From an uncultured Selenomonadales bacterium (GTDB lineage Bacteria; Bacillota; Negativicutes; Selenomonadales; Selenomonadaceae): a stretch of DNA of 64,000 bases. Under the pieces are notes generated by a model. It had not been told where the DNA came from and made no database searches. It saw only the letters and a list, made by a program, of their open reading frames with translations. The stretch lies in assembly GCA_946183785.1 (NCBI GenBank), contig CAMHCS010000004.1:1-64000 (forward strand). Reading direction: 5' to 3'. This document shows, in pieces, positions 44,130 to 51,561 of the stretch; within the stretch, counting starts at the first letter, position 1, and each line of letters begins with the position of its first letter. Position numbers and translations under genes: made by a program.

Positions 44130-45767
44130 ATGGCGACGGAAATTTTAGGGTTCCTCATCATCGTGGGGATATTGATCGTGTTCATCGTGCGGCGCGATCT
44201 TTGGAACGGATCGGCTTCCTCCAGCAAGGCGGAGGAAGTCGAAGAGGCGTCGGTGAAGATGCGCCTCCAGATGGAACATTCCGCAGACGCGATCATCACG
44301 CGCATGGAATCGCATATTCATCAGCTGGAAAACCTTGTGGCGGCAGCGGACGAGCGTGCGAGAGTGTTGGAACAGCAGCTGGCGGCGGTGCGCGAAGATC
44401 AGGAGCGGGCGCAGCGGAAAGCAGAGCAGGAATTCGCGGCTATGCGCGCCGCGCAGCAGGCTTCGTATTATCCGCCGCGGGAAGGCGCGTATCCGGCTGG
44501 TTACGGCGACGAAATGCGGCGGCAGTCGTGGGGCGAACGGGAGGACTATCGGGCGCGCATGACGAGGCCGCAGTATTCGATGCAGCCTATCGGGGGAGTC
44601 TCGTCCGTGCACAGGCCGGAATATTCCATGAGGGATCGGCCGGACATGCGCGGCCGGGACGACGGTTTTGCCGAAGCTTTGTCGGCGTCGATGTACGCGG
44701 CGCAGCATACTTACGGAAACTTGCCGCAGGGCGAGCCGACTGCTTATTATGAAGGGGCGCGTGCACGCCGTTATCCTGAGAGATATGAGACGGCGGCATA
44801 TCCGGCGGAGCCGGCTTCGCCGACGGAGACTTGGGAGCAGTACGTAGAGGAGCCGCGGCGCGCCGCATTGCCGAGAGACGATCGCACGTACCAGCGGGCG
44901 GCCGCAGTGCCGGCCGAGATGGTGGCGGAGGAAACCCCGGCGGTCATCGTAGATTCGCACATGACGGAGAGACACGACGATTACTGGCATGAGGAGCCGG
45001 AGGAGGAAGGACCGGCATTCTCGCAGGAGCAGCTGGAAGAGCTCGCGAAAACGCCGGCGGAGGTCGTCGTTTCCTCCAGCGTGGCGGACGTGGTCGATTT
45101 GCCGATGGAACAGGAGGACGCGCACGCCTTCGCGGAAGCGGAAGGCTCGGAAGAAAACGAGCCGGCTTTTGATGAAGCGGAGGCTGCGGAAGAAGGCGCG
45201 CAAGCATTCACGGAAGCGGAAGACGCGGATGCGTCGGAAAAAGCTCGCATTTATGCGGCCCCGGATGAAGCTGATGTTTCAGCGGAGGAGGACGCGCCGG
45301 ATTTGAAGCCGGAAGAGGAGCCCGAGATATCGGACGATTTGGATTCGGGCGAAGAAGATCGTCGGCTTGAACTTGCAGATGAGGAACCGGCGGAGTTTGC
45401 GAAGAAGGAAGAAACGCTTCAGGCGTACGCCGGGGAAGCGGCGGAGCCGTCGATCGGCGACGAAGAGCAGCAGGGCGAAGCGCCTTTTGCACGATGGGAC
45501 GAAGCTGCCCAGGACGGAGTTTGGTCCGGCGAGGAGGAAAGCGAAGAGCCCGTGGACAGCGTCGATGAGGAGACGGAGATTTCCGCACGTGAAGTACAGT
45601 CCGCAGTCGTAAATTCCGATTCGTCGTCTCCGGCGCAGCGCGCGCGGGAGCTTTTGGCGCAGGGCATGGATCCCCAGGACGTAGCGCGGGAAACGGGCAT
45701 GGGCCGGGGCGCCGTCGAACTGCTCGCGCAGATGGTGAAGAGCAAAAGCAAGCCGCAGGAAGATTGA
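44130..45767 (+). CDS. SwrB/YlxL-like membrane coiled-coil protein (large, acidic)
   Basis: A 545-residue protein: one N-terminal transmembrane helix (about 3-22, ILGFLIIVGILIVFIVRRDL), a coiled coil (about 35-110), a Tyr/Arg/Pro-rich region (about 115-260), a very acidic stretch (about 265-490), and a C-terminal helical motif AQRARELLAQGMDPQDVARE with GMGRGAVELLAQM. The helix-coil-HTH-like plan and the place after fliA match Bacillus SwrB, which promotes export-apparatus maturation, but SwrB has only about 170 residues. Its stop codon lies inside the tRNA promoter -35. ATG 44130 follows GGGAG. Confidence 0.6.
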   Translation: MATEILGFLIIVGILIVFIVRRDLWNGSASSSKAEEVEEASVKMRLQMEHSADAIITRMESHIHQLENLVAAADERARVLEQQLAAVREDQERAQRKAEQEFAAMRAAQQASYYPPREGAYPAGYGDEMRRQSWGEREDYRARMTRPQYSMQPIGGVSSVHRPEYSMRDRPDMRGRDDGFAEALSASMYAAQHTYGNLPQGEPTAYYEGARARRYPERYETAAYPAEPASPTETWEQYVEEPRRAALPRDDRTYQRAAAVPAEMVAEETPAVIVDSHMTERHDDYWHEEPEEEGPAFSQEQLEELAKTPAEVVVSSSVADVVDLPMEQEDAHAFAEAEGSEENEPAFDEAEAAEEGAQAFTEAEDADASEKARIYAAPDEADVSAEEDAPDLKPEEEPEISDDLDSGEEDRRLELADEEPAEFAKKEETLQAYAGEAAEPSIGDEEQQGEAPFARWDEAAQDGVWSGEEESEEPVDSVDEETEISAREVQSAVVNSDSSSPAQRARELLAQGMDPQDVARETGMGRGAVELLAQMVKSKSKPQED

Positions 45768-45792
45768 CAGCGCTTTTGAGCATCGCTATAAT
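45764..45792 (+). promoter_or_regulatory. Consensus promoter of the tRNA operon
   Basis: TTGACA (45764-45769), 17 bases, TATAAT (45787-45792): a perfect sigma-A promoter 17 bases before tRNA-Pro. The TGA stop of the preceding gene is part of the -35. Confidence 0.92.
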
Positions 45793-45808
45793 ATATTCGT
45801 ATCATTTT

Positions 45809-45885
45809 CGGGGCATAGCTCAATTTGGTAGAGCACCTGCTTTGGGAGCAGGGGGTCGCAGGTTCAAATCCTGTTGCTCCGACCA
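45809..45885 (+). tRNA. tRNA-Pro (anticodon TGG)
   Basis: A 77-nt cloverleaf: acceptor CGGGGCA with TGCTCCG, anticodon stem CCTGC-TTTGGGA-GCAGG giving TGG, T arm with GGTTCAAATCC, encoded CCA. It is followed after 3 bases by tRNA-Arg. Confidence 0.97.
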
Positions 45886-45888
45886 TTC

Positions 45889-45965
45889 GCACCCGTAGCT
45901 CAGCTGGATAGAGCATCGGTCTTCTAAACCGAGGGTCGCGCGTTCGAATCGCGCCGGGCGCACCA
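45889..45965 (+). tRNA. tRNA-Arg (anticodon TCT)
   Basis: A 77-nt cloverleaf with anticodon stem TCGGT-CTTCTAA-ACCGA giving TCT, T arm GCGCG-TTCGAAT-CGCGC, encoded CCA. The acceptor stem GCACCCG/CGGGCGC has an A3.C70 mismatch where G-C is expected. Confidence 0.95.
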
Positions 45966-45975
45966 GAAATGAGTA

Positions 45976-46020
45976 CCCCTCCGGCTCTTGCGGTGCAACG
46001 GTTGGAGGGGATTTGATTTT
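45976..46020 (+). terminator. Terminator of the tRNA operon
   Basis: CCCCTCC (45976-45982) pairs with GGAGGGG (46004-46010), followed by ATTTGATTTT. The region 46021-46105 holds no gene; TATAAT (46084-46089) without a -35 lies just before the MITE. Confidence 0.7.
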
Positions 46021-46105
46021 GAAAATTGCGTTTGGAGATTTTCCTGTTTCGGACGCATATGCAAGATTTGTGAGCAAAATGGGTATAATATGCGGCGAAA
46101 GTAAA

Positions 46106-46265
46106 GGAACCACTGAATAAGTCCCTCCGCGCCTCTGCCGGGTCTTTTTCCGCCTGTCGTTGTCAAATCCCTCTCGACGTAGCGATGCTACGCCTTCGAG
46201 GGATTTTCCTAGACAGTCGAAAAAATCCCTCGACAGATGCACGAATTGACTTAATCAGTGTTTCC
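46106..46265 (+). mobile_element. IS5-like MITE, complete copy
   Basis: 160 bp with inverted ends GGAACCACTGAATAAGTC and the reverse complement GGAAACACTGATTAAGTC, flanked by TAAA on both sides (46102-46105, 46266-46269). It differs by a single base from the copy at 49785-49944, so the insertions are recent. The centre carries CGTAGC-GAT-GCTACG and a longer stem TCGACGTAGC...GCTACGCCTTCGA. No ORF is encoded. The following 46270-46437 holds a small GCGGAA/TTCCGC hairpin and no gene. Confidence 0.93.
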
Positions 46266-46437
46266 TAAAGGCGGAAAGTTTTGCATTCCGCTTGGTCCAC
46301 ATAGTTTTCATGTAAAAATACAAATGATGTATGGCACAGTCGGCCTGGCAGGGGACGAGCTGTTTGTTTGGCAGGTCGGCGCTTAGTTTGGAAACAGTAA
46401 AGAATCATCATCGAATCATCAGATCGGAGCAGATACG

Positions 46438-48057
46438 TTGATACAGACTTATACAATAACCGCGCCGGAATACGGTAAGGTCGTGGACTGGCTGGAGGAA
46501 ATCCTGCCCGGGATGAAGGTGACGCGTCGGGAGATTTTAGTGGCGGAGCTTCTTCTGGAAGAAAACTTCTATCGCCTGGCCGAGGCGTCGGGGGACGCGT
46601 CCTCTTTTTCCGCCCGGCTCGACGTCCGGAAGCGTTTCGGCGACGTCGACCTCCGGCTCTCGGCGCATGGAGAACCGTTCAATCCCCTCGAAGAATTGAA
46701 CGAGGCGACGGAGGACACGGCGGAGCTTTACAGCCTTGCCATCCTGAAAGCCCATCGGGACAAGATCAGCCATTCGTGGAAAAAGGGCGAGAACGTCATT
46801 TCCATGCGTATCCACCGTTCCGACAGCAAGACTGCCGTCCATACGCTGATCGCCCTCGTTCTGGGCGTCGTCTTGGGGGTCGCCATGAAAGCGGGGCTCG
46901 GCGCCGAAACGATCCGCTGGGTGGGCGACAATCTTTTCCTGCCCGTCGAGACGATCTTCATGAACGCGCTCCTGATGGTGGCTGCGCCGTTGATTTTTTT
47001 CTCGGTGACGGCGGGTATCACCGGTATGTCTGACACGGCGGACATCGGGCGCATGGGGGGGAAGCTCCTCATGATCTCCCTGGCGAAGCTGGCAATCATG
47101 CTGGGACTCGCCGTTTTTCTCGGAATTCGGATGGGCGCCATGCCGGAGCTGTTGGCTATGGATACGGTGAACGTTGCTTCCGGGGGCGCAACCGTTTCCG
47201 TCCGGGACGTGATCATGAGCATCGTGCCGAAGAATATCATCGCGCCCTTTGAAGGAAACAACCTTTTGCAGGTGCTGTTCCTCGCCCTGTTCTTCGGCAT
47301 GCTTTTGGCGAAAGCGGCGGAACGGGCGGCCTGGGTGCGGGACTTCGTCAGCTTTTGCAACCGCTTCTTTACTGACGCCATGGGCACGATCCTGCCGCTG
47401 ATGCCTGTCGTGGTGGCTGTCTCCATGGCAAAACTGATGATGAATACCGAGCTTACCGTGCTGCTCCTCTATGGGCGCATCATCGGGGGCGCCTTTGTGG
47501 AGCTCCTGCTGGTGCTCACCGTTTGCGCCGTGTTCGTGACGGTCGTCGGGCGGTTGTCGCCGGCGCCGTTCCTCAGGAAATTCCTGACCTTCAGCATCCT
47601 GCCCTTTTCCCTGCGCAGCTCCAACGGCTGTCTGCCGGACACGTTGAACTTCTGCTCGAAAAAGCTCGGCATGGAGAAAAAAGTCGCGATGTTTTCCGTT
47701 CCTGTAGGCATCCAGTTCAATATGATGGGCAGCGGGAGCTACGTCGTCATGTTGGCGATCCTCCTTCGGCTGACGGTCGGCCTGACCGTGGACGCGGAGT
47801 TCCTGGTCTCGTTCTTTTTCGCCGTGCTGCTTTTGGCATTCACCTTCCCCAGTGTACCGGGCGCGACAATCCTCGTCATGGCCTCCGTCTTCGGCATGGC
47901 CGGGGTTCCCGCGTCGGCGGTCACGCTCTTCATCGGCATCGATCCGCTGGTGGACGGGTTCCGGACCGTGGGCAACGTAGCCGGGAACACTGTCTCTTCA
48001 TTACTGCTGGCGAGGACGGAGGGAAAAGTGGACGAAGAGATATACGGAGCGGATTGA
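46438..48057 (+). CDS. RsbW-like ATPase domain fused to DAACS dicarboxylate symporter
   Basis: A 539-residue protein in two parts. Residues 1-130 resemble an anti-sigma/HATPase domain: VAELLLEENFYRLAEASG at the N-box, DLRLSAHGEPFNPLEE at the G1 position, and KISHSWKKGENVISMRI at the last strand. Residues 132-535 form a multi-helix DAACS transporter with LPFSLRSSNGCLPDTLNF (HP1 serine loop), NMMGSG (normally NMDGT) and DPLVDGFRTVGNVAGN (normally DxxxDMxRTxxNVxGD). The family's two Na+-site aspartates thus appear as Met and Asn. The start is TTG 46438 with CGGAG 8 bases upstream. Substrate unknown. Confidence 0.8.
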   Translation: MIQTYTITAPEYGKVVDWLEEILPGMKVTRREILVAELLLEENFYRLAEASGDASSFSARLDVRKRFGDVDLRLSAHGEPFNPLEELNEATEDTAELYSLAILKAHRDKISHSWKKGENVISMRIHRSDSKTAVHTLIALVLGVVLGVAMKAGLGAETIRWVGDNLFLPVETIFMNALLMVAAPLIFFSVTAGITGMSDTADIGRMGGKLLMISLAKLAIMLGLAVFLGIRMGAMPELLAMDTVNVASGGATVSVRDVIMSIVPKNIIAPFEGNNLLQVLFLALFFGMLLAKAAERAAWVRDFVSFCNRFFTDAMGTILPLMPVVVAVSMAKLMMNTELTVLLLYGRIIGGAFVELLLVLTVCAVFVTVVGRLSPAPFLRKFLTFSILPFSLRSSNGCLPDTLNFCSKKLGMEKKVAMFSVPVGIQFNMMGSGSYVVMLAILLRLTVGLTVDAEFLVSFFFAVLLLAFTFPSVPGATILVMASVFGMAGVPASAVTLFIGIDPLVDGFRTVGNVAGNTVSSLLLARTEGKVDEEIYGAD

Positions 48058-48063
48058 AAATAG

Positions 48064-48549
48064 ATAGATCGCCCGGACCGGGGCTATGATTTCGTGTTCC
48101 CGGATCGGGATTTCATCCGCCGTGCGGTACACCTCTTCGCGCCGGAGGACCCGGAGGAGCTGGCGAAATACTACGACTACCGACGCATCGGCCCGTCCTA
48201 TGAGAAGCTGTACCGTCTTTCCGAGGACTGGCGGAACATACCGCAGATGCTCTTCATGAAAGACTGCGGCGATAAGATCAAGATCCTCGACACGCGGCTG
48301 ATCGCCCAATCCCCGCTAAACCATATCAAAGGGGCGGAGGCGGACGTGCTGCGCGCCTGCCGCAGCACGATGAAAGAGAGCGCGGTCTGTCGGCAACTTT
48401 CGGACCGCTACCCGCCGAAGGAAATCCGGGAGGCGTTGGAGCAGATGGAGAAAGAAAACCTGTTGCTCCATATCGGGGAAGCGTATCTGACGCTGCCCGT
48501 GGATCGGGTGGGGAGCAAAGGAAATAGGAAGGACAGAGCAGATTCCTGA
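48064..48549 (+). pseudogene. C-terminal remnant of a RiPP maturation radical SAM protein
   Basis: The open frame runs from 48064 (after an in-frame TAG) to TGA 48549. It has no good start or Shine-Dalgarno; GTG 48094 is the first start codon. The sequence (YDFVFPDRDFIRRAVHLFAP, ELAKYYDYRRIGPSYEKLYR, KIKILDTRLIAQSPLNHIKG, IREALEQMEKENLLLHIGEA) fits, from memory, the C-terminus of the TIGR03975 group of B12/radical SAM RiPP maturases. The B12-binding and CxxxCxxC parts are missing. It begins 6 bases after the symporter stop, as if a deletion joined the two. A free-standing protein cannot be excluded. Confidence 0.5.
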
Positions 48550-48690
48550 CGGAGGAGATTTCTGACGGGCAGCGGCGCTTGTACCGTCTGCCGGCTTTTC
48601 TTTGGCAAGGCTGAAGGGCCAGGCGGACGAGGGCGGGAAACAACGCGGGATAAAGACGGATCTCGGACGCAGGACCATCTTTCCGGGGCG
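48550..48690. other. Gap after the radical SAM remnant
   Basis: No ORF is supported here. A weak hairpin (CGGGCAG near 48566 with CTGCCG near 48588) followed by CTTTTCTTT may terminate transcription. The rest is G/C-rich and probably decayed coding sequence. Confidence 0.35.
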
Positions 48691-48719
48691 TAGACCTTCC
48701 ACGGCAGATATGGTATGAT
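48691..48719 (+). promoter_or_regulatory. Promoter of the glycosyltransferase gene
   Basis: TAGACC (48691-48696), 17 bases, TATGAT (48714-48719) with an extended TGG. It is 31 bases before the TTG start. Confidence 0.55.
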
Positions 48720-48750
48720 AGACAGGATTTGAAACGAAGAAGGGGATTTC

Positions 48751-49719
48751 TTGAAGCTGATTTCAATTGTGGTTCCGGTTTACAACGAGGAAGTGAATAT
48801 TCGCCATTTTTACGAGGCAATCAGGGACGTGATGGAGCCGTTGCCTTATACTTTTGAACTGGTGTTCGTCGACGACGGATCGACGGATTCGAGCCGGAGC
48901 ATCCTGCGCGAGCTGGAAGCGCAGGACGAGCGCGTGCAGTCGATTTTCCTCGCGAAAAATTCAGGACATCAGCTCGCGCTGACCTGCGGGCTCGATTATG
49001 CCGACGGCGACGCGGTCATCATGATGGACGGCGATATGCAGCACCCGCCGGAATTGATTCCGACGTTCCTCGCGGAGTGGGAAAACGGCTATGAGGTCGT
49101 GCAGACGATACGCGCGACGACGGAAGGCGTGTCGTTCATCAAAAAAGCGACTTCCAATCTTTATTACAAGCTCCTGAACATGATCTCCACTGTGCCGATC
49201 CAGCCGGGCGGCTCTGATTTTCGCCTGATGGACCGCGTGGCGGTGCGGGCTTTCCGCCGCTACCGCGAGCACGCGCGATTCATTCGCGGCATGGTGGGCG
49301 CGATGGGCTATCGGCAGAAAAAAATAACCTTCGTCGCGCCGCCGCGATATGCCGGCGTATCGAAATTTTCCCCGAAAAAAATGCTGAACTTCGCCGTGGA
49401 CGGCATTCTCGCCTACTCGACGCTGCCGCTCCGGTTCGGGCTGTACGGCGGCGTGATTTGCGGCTTCGTCAGCTTCTGCCTGTTCCTGCACGTGCTCTTC
49501 GTCAAGTATGTGGAAAACGACGCTGTGCCGGGCTGGGCGACAATCCTCGGCTGCATCTTGTTTTTCGGCGGATTCCAGCTCATCATTCTCGGTATCCTGG
49601 GCGAGTATATCGGGCGCATCTTCGAGGAAACGAAGGCCCGTCCGCTGTACCTGATCGCGAGAGGCAAGCCGAAGGACGAGGCGGGAAACGGCCCTTCGTC
49701 GGTAGGGGCACGAGGATAA
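48751..49719 (+). CDS. Family 2 glycosyltransferase with two C-terminal membrane helices
   Basis: A 322-residue polyprenyl-phosphate glycosyltransferase-type protein (DPM1/GtrB/ArnC-like). The GT-A domain shows SIVVPVYNEEVNIRHF, VFVDDGSTDSSRSIL, AVIMMDGDMQHPPELIPTFL and a KATSNLYYKLLN helix. Two transmembrane helices lie near 235-260 and 272-296, then a basic tail. It likely loads a sugar onto undecaprenyl phosphate for surface glycan modification; the sugar is unknown. The start is TTG 48751 with AAGGGG about 7 bases upstream. A single-gene unit by its promoter and terminator. Confidence 0.88.
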   Translation: MKLISIVVPVYNEEVNIRHFYEAIRDVMEPLPYTFELVFVDDGSTDSSRSILRELEAQDERVQSIFLAKNSGHQLALTCGLDYADGDAVIMMDGDMQHPPELIPTFLAEWENGYEVVQTIRATTEGVSFIKKATSNLYYKLLNMISTVPIQPGGSDFRLMDRVAVRAFRRYREHARFIRGMVGAMGYRQKKITFVAPPRYAGVSKFSPKKMLNFAVDGILAYSTLPLRFGLYGGVICGFVSFCLFLHVLFVKYVENDAVPGWATILGCILFFGGFQLIILGILGEYIGRIFEETKARPLYLIARGKPKDEAGNGPSSVGARG

Positions 49720-49726
49720 AGGCATA

Positions 49727-49771
49727 TAAAAAAGGACGTCGTGCAGATGAAAATGCGCGACGTTCTTTTTT
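49727..49771 (+). terminator. Terminator after the glycosyltransferase gene
   Basis: AAAAAAGGACGTCG pairs with CGACGTTCTTTTTT around a 16-base loop. It lies just before the MITE and faces the convergent putP. Confidence 0.88.
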
Positions 49772-49784
49772 GAGGACTCCTTAA

Positions 49785-49944
49785 GGAAACACTGATTAAG
49801 ACAATTCGTGCATCTGTCGAGGGATTTTTTCGACTGTCTAGGAAAATCCCTCGAAGGCGTAGCATCGCTACGTCGAGAGGGATTTGACAACGACAGGCGG
49901 AAAAAGACCCGGCAGAGGCGCGGAGGGACTTATTCAGTGGTTCC
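49785..49944 (-). mobile_element. IS5-like MITE inserted at the putP stop codon
   Basis: A 160-bp complete copy, differing by one base from that at 46106-46265 (in inverse orientation), flanked by TTAA on both sides (49781-49784, 49945-49948). The duplicated TTAA contains the TAA stop of putP (49945-49947), so the gene ends exactly at the element. It separates the convergent glycosyltransferase and putP genes. Confidence 0.94.
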
Positions 49945-51423
49945 TTAAATCCCGCTCTTTTCCACTTCGTCAAAAACAGCGGTGATTTCTTTCGAGGGCG
50001 GGGCGTCGAGTTTGCTTACGATATAGATGGCAAGCAAGGAAAGGAAGAAGCCGGGAATGATCTCATAGAGGCCGAAAAGGGCAAGCTGCTTCCAGATCAG
50101 CACTGTCAGGCCGCCGACAATGATGCCGGCGAGGACGCCGTTTCTCGTGGCGCGGCGCCAGAACAGGGAGACGAGAATCGCCGGGCCGAAGGCAGCGCCG
50201 AAGCCGGCCCACGCGTAGGCAACGATATCGAGAATAAAGCTGTCCGGGTTCAGCGCCAGTGCAAGGGCGATGGCGGAAATCACGAAAGTGGAGACGCGCC
50301 CGACCCAGACCAGCTCGTTTTCGCCGGCGTCCTTCCGCATCATGGTATGATAGATATCCTGTGCGAAAGCGGAGGACGCTACGAGGAGCTGGGAGGATAC
50401 GGTGCTCATGATGGCCGCCAGTACGGCGGAGAGAATCAGTCCCGCGAAGAACGGGGAAAAGATCTCGTTCGTCATCACAAGAAACACGGTTTCGGCGCTC
50501 GCGCCGCTCAACTCTTGGGAGAGGAACGGCCGTCCCACCATACCGACGGCGACGGCGGCGGCAAGGGAGACGACGACCCAAGTCATCGCGATTCGCGTGG
50601 CGTGGCGCAATGCGCCAGGAGAATGAATCGCCATGAAGCGCACGAGGATATGCGGCTGGCCGAAGTAGCCGAGCCCCCAGCCCAGAAGGGAAATCAGCTC
50701 AATAAAGTTCATGGCGGAGCCGTCGGGCTTTGTCAACGGCTCAAAGAACGCCGGATTGACGGCGCGGACGGCGGCTTCCGTCGCTGAAATGCCGCCCATG
50801 GCATAGGCTGCCAGCGTGGGTACGAGGAAAATCGCGCAAAACATCATAATGCCCTGAATGAAGTCGGTCCAGACCACGGCGAGGAAACCGCCGACGCTGG
50901 TGTAGAAGACAACCACCGAAGCGCCCAGGAGAAGCGCCCAGACATAGGGCAGGCCGAAGACCGTCTCAAAGAGTTTGCCGCCCGCGACAAAGCTCGACGA
51001 TGTGTAGATGATGAAGAAAATCAGGATGAAGACGGCGGGAATGATCCGCAAAAGATTGCTCTTGTCGCCGTAGCGGTTCAGCAGGAAATCAGGCAGCGTC
51101 AGTGAGTTGTTCGCCAGCTCCGTGTATTTCCGGAGACGCGCAGCGACCAGTTTCCAGTTCGCCAATGTGCCGAGCCCAAGCCCGAGCGCAATCCATCCCG
51201 CGTTCAGTCCGGCGACGTAGGCGTAGCCCGGCAGGCCCATCAGCATCCAGCCGCTCATGTCGGACGCCTCGGCGCTCATGGAGATGACCCATGCGCCGAG
51301 TTTTCGGCTGCCGAGGATATAGTCGGACATATTCCTCGTGCGCCGGTAAAAATAAATACCGATGACCATCATCACGGACAGATACAGGATGAATGCGAAA
51401 ATGATAGACGTATTGTGCAGCAA
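49945..51423 (-). CDS. putP: Sodium/proline symporter PutP
   Basis: Na+:solute symporter of 492 residues, about 13 membrane helices. Family features: SVMMVIGIYFYRRTRNMSDY, GSRKLGAWVISMSAEASDMS (Na+ site region), GWMLMGLPGYAY, TSVGGFLAVVWTDFIQGIMM and ILSAVLAAIMSTVSSQLLVA. TTG 51423 is chosen because AGGAGG lies 7 bases before it on the minus strand, and this gives the family N-terminus; ATG 51483 would add 20 unlikely residues. The substrate is probably proline, though related solutes are possible. The last codon and stop lie in the MITE target site. Confidence 0.92.
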   Translation of the reverse strand: MLHNTSIIFAFILYLSVMMVIGIYFYRRTRNMSDYILGSRKLGAWVISMSAEASDMSGWMLMGLPGYAYVAGLNAGWIALGLGLGTLANWKLVAARLRKYTELANNSLTLPDFLLNRYGDKSNLLRIIPAVFILIFFIIYTSSSFVAGGKLFETVFGLPYVWALLLGASVVVFYTSVGGFLAVVWTDFIQGIMMFCAIFLVPTLAAYAMGGISATEAAVRAVNPAFFEPLTKPDGSAMNFIELISLLGWGLGYFGQPHILVRFMAIHSPGALRHATRIAMTWVVVSLAAAVAVGMVGRPFLSQELSGASAETVFLVMTNEIFSPFFAGLILSAVLAAIMSTVSSQLLVASSAFAQDIYHTMMRKDAGENELVWVGRVSTFVISAIALALALNPDSFILDIVAYAWAGFGAAFGPAILVSLFWRRATRNGVLAGIIVGGLTVLIWKQLALFGLYEIIPGFFLSLLAIYIVSKLDAPPSKEITAVFDEVEKSGI

Positions 51424-51453
51424 AAAAAGGCCTCCTATCTCAGTAATGGTCAT

Positions 51454-51483
51454 ATTATACAGGAATTGACGATATAAACGCAA
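51454..51483 (-). promoter_or_regulatory. putP promoter
   Basis: Minus-strand TTGCGT (51478-51483), 18 bases, TATAAT (51454-51459), 30 bases before the TTG start. Confidence 0.55.
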
Positions 51484-51486
51484 GCA

Positions 51487-51515
51487 TTGGAAGTAAACGG
51501 AAAATATGGTATATT
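51487..51515 (+). promoter_or_regulatory. Promoter of the FAD-dependent oxidoreductase gene
   Basis: TTGGAA (51487-51492), 17 bases, TATATT (51510-51515) with an upstream TGG. It is back-to-back with the putP promoter, separated by 3 bases. Confidence 0.6.
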
Positions 51516-51561
51516 TATAAAAGAGTAGAGAGCGAAAAGTGGAGACAGGGAGAGGAATGGA

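Noticed and set aside
46021-46105. A small gene read into the MITE at 46102 (frame ending ATG CGG CGA AAG TAA)
   Set aside because: The frame runs back through the tRNA terminator and has no start codon with a ribosome binding site.
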